Assembly (NCBI GenBank): GCA_902651635.1
Contig: CACRSC010000110.1
Location: 186,267 to 250,266 of the forward strand
Reading direction: 5' to 3'
DNA from: Mastigamoeba balamuthi
Taxonomy: Eukaryota > Evosea > Mastigamoebida > Mastigamoebidae
Length of the DNA: 64,000 nt
Part shown: one piece after another, positions 33,333 to 41,092 of the stretch
How the letters are laid out: every line of letters begins with the position of its first letter
Position numbering within the stretch: position 1 is the stretch's first letter
Notes under the pieces: model-generated
Told to the model about the DNA's origin: nothing
Seen by the model: the letters and a program-made list of their open reading frames with translations, nothing else
Database searches by the model: none
Position numbers and translations under genes: made by a program

Positions 33333-35445
33333 ATGGACGAGGAGACCTCGCGTCTGGTCGATTCCGTCAACGCCGCCTGCTCGGTCCCCGACCCCGCGTG
33401 CTGGGCCGGCGCGCCCGAGGACGCCCGCGACGTTTTGTGGCCGCTGTGCTCGCCGCTGCTCTCGAGCGCCAACGCAGTGCCCCAGCGCGCTGCCCGCCTG
33501 CTCCTGCTGCTGCTCCACGACCACTGGCCCTCCCTCCTGAGCTCCCTCCGCGCCGACGCCCTGCGCCTGGCCTGCCAGGACGACCCCCAGCCCTCCAAAA
33601 GCGCGTCCGCCCCCAATTCGATTGAATCCGCGCTGAAATTCAATTCCGTTTGGCTCGTATTCGATCGACACCGCAGCTGCGGCGCGCGAGTGGCTGGCGC
33701 GGACGGCGCGGGGGTGCCCGCTGAGCAGGGTGGCGCTGGGGGTGGCGCTGGAGCTCGAGGGGGACCTCGCGGGCGCCCGCCAGCAGTACAGCGGGGCCGC
33801 GGAGACGGCGGGCGGCGTCAGCAGGTCCTCAGCGCGCCTGCGCCTCGCGGTGCTCGACGCCGCCACGGCCGACCGCTCGGGGGCGTGGCCAGCGCCCCGC
33901 GTGCTACAGGACGCCCGCTCGGGGCTGCGCGACGCGGCGTTTGCGGGGAGCACGGGGGCCGCGCGGGAGATGGGGCGGTACTACCTCTGCGAGCTCAGCG
34001 CGGCCCAGCGCGAGCTCGGACAGGCCCCCGAGCGGTCGCTGGCGCAGCAGTACCTGCGCGTGGCGGCAGCCATGGGCGACGCAGAGGCCCAGGTGGCGCT
34101 GGGCGGCGTGCTGGAGCAGGCAGAGGCCGACCTGATGCTCGAGATGGCGTCCAACAGGGGGTCCGTCGCCGGCAAGGCCGCCCTCGAGCGCCTCATGCGC
34201 GAGAAGAACGCCACCGAGGGCGGGGTCTTCACGACGCCACGGCTCTTCGAGGTGGGCTGCCGCCCTGCGTACCCTCCTCCTTGCGTGTTGGCTGATAGGT
34301 GGACGGTGCTGTGGCTGCTGGGCAGCCCGTGTGGGAGCCCGAGACGAGCTGCGGGGGCAACAACCAGGTGACGTACGCCACTGCTGCCGTGCAGGGCTGC
34401 CGAGGGGCCATGGAAGGCGTGTGCCTCTCTCGTAGCCACCCCCCTGACGCCTGTCTGATGGACCCGCACCGTTGGCGCAGACAAGCTCTGCGTGGACCTG
34501 GGCGAGCAGCAATCGTTCTTCGGCGTGTTTGACGGCCACGGGGTGCGCCAGAGCCCCCCGTTGGCCGCCTTCTGACACCGCTCGCCGGCGGGGTGCCACC
34601 AGGGCGCTGCTGTGGCCTGGTACTGCGCGAACCACCTCTGCGACGCTGTCCGAGGGACGCAGGAGTTCTCTGCGGGGGAATACGAGCGAGCTCTGAGCAG
34701 AGGCTTCCTGGCGATGGACGACGTGCTGCTCACTCCCCCGGGCATAAGGGCACGCACGCACACACACGGCCGGCCGCCCTGAGGGGTTTCCAACACAGGA
34801 CGCTGCGCGCAGGCGATCACAGAGCTGGACAGAAAGATGGGGACGATGAAGGTCGCAGAGGACGAGGAGTTCCTGACGCCAGACCACTGCGGGACCACCG
34901 CGTGCTGCTTGCTCCTCGTAGACGGCGTCGTGCACATGGCCAACGCCGGGGACTCGCGCTGCGTGCTGTGCCGCAGCGGCGAGGCGGTGCAGCTGTCGGA
35001 AGAGCACAAGCCGCACGTCTCGGGCGAGGCCGAGAGGATCATCGCCGCGGGGTGCGAGATCCTGAGCAACTACATCGAGGGCCGCATGGACATCAGCAGG
35101 ACCATCGGCGACATGTCGCTCAAGTCCAAGGAGGGCCTCGAGCGAGACCGCCAGCCCGTCATCGCGACGCCGCAGGTGCTCTCGCTGCGCCTCTCTGGCG
35201 ACGACGAGTTCGCCGTGCTGTGCTCGGACGGCGTCACAGACTGCCTGACCAACTGGGAGATCGTGTCGATTGCGCGCCCGGTCGTCAGGCAGGCGCCCGG
35301 GGACCCCGAGGCGCTGCGGCGCGGGTGCATCGCCGTGCTCGACCGGTGCAAGCAGAAGTGGACTCTGGAGCAGGGCCGAGTAGGCACCGACAACATGTCG
35401 GTCGCCATCGTCTCGTTCGCGCCGCACAGCCCCTCGCGCACGTGA
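33333..35445 (+). CDS. Sel1-like repeat / PP2C protein phosphatase fusion
   Basis: The N-terminal part (33333-34250) is alpha-helical with Sel1/TPR-like units (LGVALELEGDLAGARQQY, LAQQYLRVAAAMGDAEAQVA). The C-terminal part (34300-35445) is a PP2C (PPM) metal-dependent Ser/Thr phosphatase. It has GCRGAME then DKLCVD, FFGVFDGHG, GTTACCLLLV, ANAGDSRCVLCR, ISRTIGDMSLK, LCSDGVTD and GTDNMSVAIV, giving the metal-binding Asp/Glu residues. The intron before DKLCVD would start with GC (34430-34480). A GT alternative (about 34434) keeps frame but destroys the conserved MED motif. The intron near 33597-33665 also lacks a good GT donor in phase, so the link between the halves is less certain there. Tandem gene fusion or two genes cannot be fully separated without cDNA. 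It converges on the S1/CCHC gene. Confidence 0.78.
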
Positions 35446-35513
35446 CCGCCGCTGCCGCTAGGGGGGCACCACCGCAGGCCTGGGGCACCACTCTGCGCAA
35501 GCAAGCAGTTGTT

Positions 35514-36663
35514 CTACTTGTCGTCGCGCTGCTTGTGGTGGTGGTGCTTGTGCTTGTGCTTGTGGTGGTGCTTGTGCTTGCGCTTCTTCCCCTCGTCGCC
35601 GTCCCTTCTCCGCTTCTTGCGCTCCCGCTCGTCGGCGTCGCTGCTGTCGGACGACGACGACGACGACGAGCCGCTGCTGCTGCCGCCGCGGGCGCGCTTC
35701 TTCGAGTCGCCTGCAGCGGCGAGGATCGCGAGCGCCTGCCGCGCGCTCAGGACCTCGCCGGTAGCCTTGTGCTTCTCGTCGGCCTCCCGCTGCTGCTTCT
35801 CTCGCTCGGTCCTGGCGATCTCCTCGCGCATCTCCTCCCTCTCGCGCGGCGGGGTCGACAGCAGCTCGTACTTGGTGCCTCCGCCGACGCCCGACGCGTA
35901 GCACTCGCTCGCGAGGTGGCCCTGCCCTCCGCACCGCCTGCATGTCGTCTGCGGTGGCGAGGGGGGGAGGGAAAGCTGAGCGGGAAATCGATTGAAGTGG
36001 GGAGGGGCACCTTGAGGACAGCGCCGACCTCGATCTTCCTGGCCTCGCCGCTGCCCCCAGGGCCCCCACGCTGCTGGGAGCTGAGCAGGTTGTTGGGGTC
36101 CTTGTCCTCGCCGTCGGTCTGCGAGACGCCGCGCAGCGACAGGCTGTACTTGCCGTCGCCCTCCTCGCTGACGCGCGTGACCTTTGCCCAGAGCTCCTCC
36201 CCCACGCTCACCACCTCCTCGGGGTTCTCCACCCTGCTCGCCGACATCTGCGACACGTGCAGCAGCCCTGAAACGCGACGACAGAATCGCAGGGGCCGTC
36301 AGCAAAAAAAAACGCCGCAACGTCACAAAAAAAGAAACGACGACGGCGTCGTGAGTCACCGTGACGCGAGTATCCGGGGACCTCGCAGAAGGCGCCAAAC
36401 GGCTGGATGCGGACGACCTTGACGCGGTGCACAGAGTTCACGGGCGGTGTCGCCACGTCATCGCCGCCGCGACGACGGTCGCCGCCACCGCCACGTCTGC
36501 CGGCGTCGTCGCGGTGAGAGCCGCCGCCTCCGCCGCCGCGGTTGTAGCGCGACGCGCGGAACTCCTCCTCCTGCGGGGGGAGCGGGGCCCCGACGCGGGG
36601 GGGCCCGTCGGCGCTGGCGCCTCCTCCACCTCCTCCCCAGAGCGGGTCCCTGTCGTCGTCCAT
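35514..36663 (-). CDS. S1 RNA-binding domain / CCHC zinc-knuckle protein (ZCCHC17/pNO40-like)
   Basis: Three exons on the minus strand. Exon 1 begins MDDDRDPLWGGG, has Gly/Arg-rich RGG-like sequence, and then starts the S1 domain (VHRVKVVRIQPFGAFCEVPG). Exon 2 completes S1 (LLHVSQMSASRVEN, LWAKVTRVSEEGDGKYSLSL). Exon 3 has a CCHC knuckle (CRRCGGQGHLASEC) and ends in a Ser-rich then Lys/His-rich basic tail. S1, then CCHC, then a basic tail is the order of ZCCHC17 (pNO40), a nucleolar, pre-60S or splicing-associated protein; the RGG head is an addition. The introns near 36268-36358 and 35950-36010 are AT-containing. Its upstream region has a degenerate copy at 39987-40061. Confidence 0.8.
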
Positions 36664-36699
36664 GGCTGCTGCCTTGCCGGCTGCGTGAGATGTGCGCGA

Positions 36700-36778
36700 G
36701 ATACTGGTATCTCTGCGATATTATCGCACGGCCAAAATCCTGACATCAGAACTGCCTGCGCCTCAATCCTCTTCATTT
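36700..36778. repeat. Promoter-proximal segment duplicated at 39987-40061
   Basis: GCCAAAATCCTGACATCAGA plus CTGCCTGCGCCTC, and the preceding GGTATCTCTGCGATATTATC, recur with few changes at 39987-40061. Here the segment lies 40-115 nt upstream of the S1/CCHC gene start, so it probably carries that gene's promoter. Confidence 0.75.
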
Positions 36779-37216
36779 CCTGTTTTTGATTGCTGTCTGT
36801 GCATTCATATGTCACCTTCACTGACTTTGATTTGCCATCAGATCACCTGTCGATCGTCAGTCATCCCGCTACCAGGCAACCACACAGGTTCACAGGTTGC
36901 TCGCACGAGCCGCCCTCGTTGTCGCTGGCTGTCCTGCTGTACTGGGGGGTTCCAGAGGAACCGGACACACAGTTCACTGATCCAACGACCCTCTTTCCCC
37001 GCTAGCTCGCTGCCAGCTCGGGGCTCGCTGTCGCTCTGGCCTCCTCGTCGCCGTTGCTGCCCTGCGGAGCTTCCTGGAGGGGGGCTTCTGTGGCTGCTAC
37101 TGTAGCAGAAGTGGGGTTCGAGGCGACTGCGTCTGCGAGGGCGAGGGCCTGAGAGTGACGAGAGGCAGCGAGGGCCCCGATACAACGATCGGAGGCCGCG
37201 GAAGAGAGGGAGAATC
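36779..37216. other. Spacer with U-box gene relic
   Basis: No intact gene. Part of it (minus strand, about 37100-37010) reads APLQEAPQGSNGDEEARATAS. Its DNA aligns to the first exon of the U-box-like genes (CCCTCCAGGAAGCTCCGCAGG against the relic near 40210-40180). It is probably a decayed first exon. Confidence 0.45.
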
Positions 37217-37495
37217 TCACACAATTCGGGCGGATCGTCGGTCGTTCTCGAGCGTGGAGTCATGATCCGCTCGAACCCGCTCGAACTGAGTGAGGATTCT
37301 CCTCCGCTTCCGCTGCCTCCGCGTCTCGTGGTCGGGGCCCTCGCCCTCGCTCGCAGTTGCTGACGCGGCCGCCTCGTACTCGTCGTTGTCCTCGCGGTTT
37401 GCAAGCCTGCGACGCTTCCGTGGTGGTTCGTGCACCTCCTCGTGCGGCTGCGGCTGCGGCTGCGGCTGCCACAGCCTTCCGAAAACAAAGCCCAT
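37217..37495 (-). pseudogene. Inverted relic of a U-box-family first exon
   Basis: MGFVFGRLWQPQPQPQP, then HEPPRKRRRLANREDNDEYE and GEGPDHETRRQRKRRRILTQ, match exon 1 of the intact gene at 41093 (EHEPPRKRRRVASREEDDEY). The frame then diverges after about 80 codons and stops. No downstream exons are on this strand. The adjacent 37500-37620 on the minus strand matches the sequence upstream of 41093, including CGCTTCGTATGGGC. Confidence 0.75.
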
Positions 37496-37756
37496 CCCTG
37501 TTCCCGAGAGGTCCCGGACGGGCGTAGATGGGCGCGAGGAGGGGCACAGGGCAAGTGGCGGTGTGCTCTGGAGGGCTCTTGAAAAAGTGGATACCGGGGG
37601 GCCTGCCGCCACGCTGTCCCCCCGCCCATACGAAGCGACTGGCTGGCACCGGACGACGCACGGGAGACCAGCCTGCTGCGGTTCCACCTCTGTCCCTCCT
37701 CGTCCTCTGCCCACCTCACGCCATTCACGCCCGTCCGGGTCCTCTCGGAAACATGG

Positions 37757-39691
37757 ATGGGAGCGGCCATGGTTCGCCAGCAGCCGCACAAGGAGGAGCA
37801 CAAGTCCCCAAGAAACCGCCGCAGGCTTGCGAGCAGCGAGGACAACCACTAGCACCGCGAGCGTAGGCAACTGCGAGCGAGGGCGAGGGCCCCGAACACA
37901 ACAGGCGGAGGCAGCAGAAGAGGAGGATCCTCACTCAGTTCGAGCGGGTCGACGACGACGCCATGCTCGAGATCCTCCTGGAGCGCGACCTCCGCGGCAT
38001 GGTGCGCCCGAGCCTCTGGCGCACACTCTCCCGGGTTGGGAGGGGGCGGCTCTGGACGACACGTCAGACAGCGGACACAGACATTCACTTTTCCTTTCCT
38101 CTGTCACATGGGGCGCTATCAATGACGTTATGCGGGTGATGACATATGCGTTATGACAACCCTCCCTGTAGCTCCTCACACGTCTCCTCTGCCGGCTCAC
38201 GACCGTTGCCCGCCCCCTCCCCAGCCGATGTTGGCTGTCGTGGGCAGGCTGGTGCCGCCGGGGCCGGGGATCGACCTGGACCAGCAGACCGACAAGCTGC
38301 TGGAGGAGCACGCCGTCCTGGCCGTGTCGAACGGCAGCAGGAGGGGGATGCGCGGCGTCTGCGGGTTGGGCGTTGCCGCCGCGAGGCCGCCGGGGAGCGT
38401 GCAGGCCGCGCAGGTGACGTGGATCTACGTCGCCAAGAACGGGTACGTGGAGCTGCCGAGCCAGCTGTGGTGCACGGCTGTCGGCTTCACCGAGCACACG
38501 AGGGTGGTGCCTGAGAACGTCAAGGAGGCAGTCTTCAGCGCCTTCCGCATCCCCAAGAGGTGCGCCATGGCGCACTGGGTTTGGGGGATTGAGGGGGGAG
38601 GGGGGTGTGTCGATGCGCCCGCGATGCGTGTGGTGCAAGTGGGTTACACCCGTGCTTAAAAAGACAGAGGGCGAGCCACCCAGCCCCCGCCCGCGCCATG
38701 CCCCCTTGATGCTGCAGATCCCATGTTCCCTAAAGGGCGTGCAGTGTGACACTCCGTTGCCCAGTCACCTGCACGGGGCACCCGAGAAGGCGGCTGGCTG
38801 GCTCACCACCCCTTCGGTGCCCACGCGGGGCAGGCGAGCGGCGGCGCGGTTGTGGTGTGTGCGTCTTCTGGAAGGAGGATGGCCAGGGGGTACCTTTTAA
38901 AACTCCCCTGGCCACGTGCGGTGCGGCAGGCGGCTGCTGTCCCATGCTGCCCACCGGCGCGGGACCACTCACTGCACCACAGCCACAACTGCGCGTGCCG
39001 CGTGGGAGTGGTTGTGGGCCCCTGCGTGCCGCAGGGGGGTCACCCTCGCCCGGTGAGGGGGTGGCTGCAGTGGGGGGCGGTTCCATTACGCAGCCCAGCC
39101 AGTTGCGGCGCCGTGGGGGGCGTGGTGGTGGCAGCTACCTGCCGCCCCTTAACCTCGCTTTCTGTGGCACGGGTGTGTGGGGTATGTGGCTGCAGCAGTG
39201 TTGCTGCGCCTATATCTGCCTTGTCGCGTCCATGGGACAGATGGGGGGTGTTGTCAACGAACGCTACACTGCAGTCATGACTGCGCGTGCCGCGTGGAAG
39301 TGGCTGTGGGCCCCTGCGGGCCGCAGGGGGGTTGCTCCCACCCGGTGGGGGAGTGGCTGTAGCGGGAAGGGGCAGCATTCTTCACTTCCCATTAGTGGCG
39401 TCGTGGTTGGAGCGTGGCTCTTGTGGCAGCTGCCTGCTGTCACATTATCTCCCCCTCTCGCACCACCACCTCTTTCTCTCTTCTCCCAGACTCACGTCCT
39501 CGATCCTATTCAGGCTGGTCTGCCCGATTTCGTTCGTTGTGATCACCAACCACGTGGATGCCGTCATGGCGCCCGACGGCCACGTCTACGAGCGCCAGGC
39601 CATCGTCAAGTGGCTCGAGAAGGGGAAAAGGTCTCCCTTCACGTATGAGCCCATGTCGGTCGAGGACCTGATCCCCTACCACCCCTCCTGA
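37757..39691 (+). CDS. U-box-like protein, copy A (first exon damaged)
   Basis: Paralogue of the gene at 41093. Exon 2 is 38225-38559 and exon 3 is 39514-39691, both open and in phase (AG|G joints). Exon 3 encodes a U-box-like fold (VCPISFVVITNHVDAVMAPD, GHVYERQAIVKWLEKGKRSP), the E2-binding module of U-box E3 ligases. Exon 2 (PMLAVVGRLV, RGVCGLGVAAARPPGS, VTWIYVAK) belongs to no family I know. Exon 1 (37757-38034) starts MGAAMVRQQPHKEEHK but has an in-frame TAG and a length change relative to copy B. Translation from 37963 (MLEILLERDLRGMVRP) gives a 194-residue protein without the basic N-terminus. An intron of about 107 nt ending at 37866 could also bypass the break. Intron 2 is 954 nt and holds hairpin repeats. 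Confidence 0.65.
38881..38913. repeat. Intronic hairpin GGCCAGGGG...CCCCTGGCC (copy A)
   Basis: Perfect 9-bp arms around an AT-rich loop (TACCTTTTAAAACT). The same hairpin, with a different loop, lies in intron 2 of copy B (42264-42295). Retention of the arms while the loop changes is the pattern expected of a structured RNA. Confidence 0.65.
38971..39070. repeat. Intronic 100-nt repeat, unit a
   Basis: Unit: ACTGCGCGTGCCGCGTGG, AGTGGTTGTGGGCCCCTGCG, TGC, CGCAGGGGGGTCACCCTCG, CCCGGTGAGGGGGTGGCTG. It contains the hairpin CCCCTGCG/CGCAGGGG and complementary CTCGCCCGGTGAG. There are four copies in the window, two in each U-box gene intron. Confidence 0.75.
39265..39365. repeat. Intronic 100-nt repeat, unit b
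   Basis: Second copy in the copy A intron (ACTGCGCGTGCCGCGTGGAA, CCCCTGCGGGCCGCAGGGGG). The loop is GGC instead of TGC, and the stem is unchanged. Confidence 0.75.
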
Positions 39692-39929
39692 GGGCGGCGA
39701 CTGACTGCTCAGAGCGAGTGCAGCTCCCCCAGATTGCTCGATGGCACTCGTGGCTATCTAATCACCATCTGTCTTATCCCTTCCCGCACCTGCCCCATCT
39801 ACTGTCACTCACTGCGACTCGCACTCTGGAAGCTGAGTCCCACCAGATTCTGGTCTTAGAACGACTGATGTTCCCCGATTCTGGCTGATGGCGTTCTACG
39901 TTCTACGTGCCTGTCGACACTGCGCGCGG

Positions 39930-40267
39930 CCGCAGAGCAGCGAGTGCAGGCGTCGGGGCAACCGAAGATGACGATGCTCAGCTGATGGGGATCTCTGCAC
40001 GATATTTCGGACGGCCAAAATCCTGACATCAGAATTGCCTGCGCCTCTATCCCCTTCAGTTCCAATTTTGGGAACGGACAGGCAGAACCTGGAACCACAG
40101 TCCTGGAGCCCACGACCCTCCTGCCCCTCTGCCTGTTTTCGTTCTACACCCCTGCTCGCTGTCGCCCCGCCCTCCTCGTCGCCGCCCCTGGAGACCCTGC
40201 AGCGCTTCCTCGGGGGCTCCTGCTGCTCCTCGGGCGGCTGCTGCTGCCATGCCATGATAGCGCCCAT
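39930..40267 (-). pseudogene. Inverted U-box-family first-exon relic
   Basis: The minus strand reads MGAIMAWQQQPPEEQQEPP, then RKRCRVSRGGDEEGG, like exon 1 at 41093. It loses similarity after about 45 codons and has no downstream exons. It runs into the promoter-like segment shared with 36700-36778. Confidence 0.65.
39987..40061. repeat. Copy of the S1/CCHC gene upstream segment
   Basis: Matches 36700-36778 (GGCCAAAATCCTGACATCAG, TTGCCTGCGCCTC). The neighbouring sequences on either side do not match, so this is a discrete duplicated block joined to a U-box first-exon relic. Confidence 0.7.
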
Positions 40268-40305
40268 CCTTGCGTGCAGCAGGGACCCGTAGCTCAAGCG
40301 CAAGG

Positions 40306-40450
40306 ATGGGCGCGATCAAGGCCAAGAAGCAGCAGCCGCAGCCGCAGAAGCCCCTAAGGAAGCACCGCAGGGCAGCAGCGGCGACGAGAAGACGGGGTGA
40401 TAGAGAGGGTCCCGAGCAGTACAAAAGTCAGCTGGCGGGGAAGAGGGGCT
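40306..40450 (+). pseudogene. U-box-family first-exon relic, head-to-head with the previous one
   Basis: MGAIKAKKQQPQPQKPLRKH matches exon 1 of the U-box-like genes but soon diverges. Its ATG lies only 38 nt from the opposing relic's ATG, and the two share an inverted GCGCCCATCCTTGCG / CGCAAGGATGGGCGC. Confidence 0.65.
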
Positions 40451-41092
40451 TCCGCGAGCCCCATTGTCTGGAATGACGACGACCTGTGGTACATGAATGA
40501 GCGGACCACGTCATCAGCGGCATCTCATTAGTGTGTATCCCCAGATATCCTCACGGATTTATTTCTGTGTCAACACAAAAAGGACTCCAGGCTCGCACGG
40601 TCCCCAACGCCCTTCTGGACGCCCATGCCGGGGCCCGTGCACGCGATCCGGGCGCAGCGGGGGAGTGGCACCGCCCTGAGCAGCAGGACAGCCTCCCGTG
40701 CGTCGTCCGGTGCCCGCGAGTCCCCCCTCGGCAGAGTTATGGCCGCCGTTGGCGTGGTCGGCGCTGCTGTCCCCACAGCCTCTGCTGCGCGGGCCCCTTG
40801 GGCTCTTGTACGTCCCTGCACGCCCCCTCAGGAGGCGCGGCAGGCAGCGCAGCGGCGATTGGCGAGGGGACACCCGACGGTGGGGTGCGGGGGTGCGGGG
40901 GCGAGGGACCCAAGCGGCAGCGATTCGTACGGGGCAAGGGGCGCTTCGTATGGGCAGGAGGACAGCGTGCCGGCAGGCCCCCTTGGTATTCACTTTTAAT
41001 TGTTTGCGGAGCCCTCCAAGAGCACACCGCCATTCCTTCCCCTTAATCCCTCCGAGACCTCGCGCCCCGTCCGGGACCTCTCGGAAGCAAGG

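Larger units (their letters stand above)
39692..41092. other. Spacer between U-box copies, with relics
   Basis: 1.4 kb. It contains the duplicated promoter segment (39987-40061), two head-to-head first-exon relics around 40267/40306, and sequence upstream of 41093 shared in inverted form with 37500-37620. No intact gene otherwise. Confidence 0.55.
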
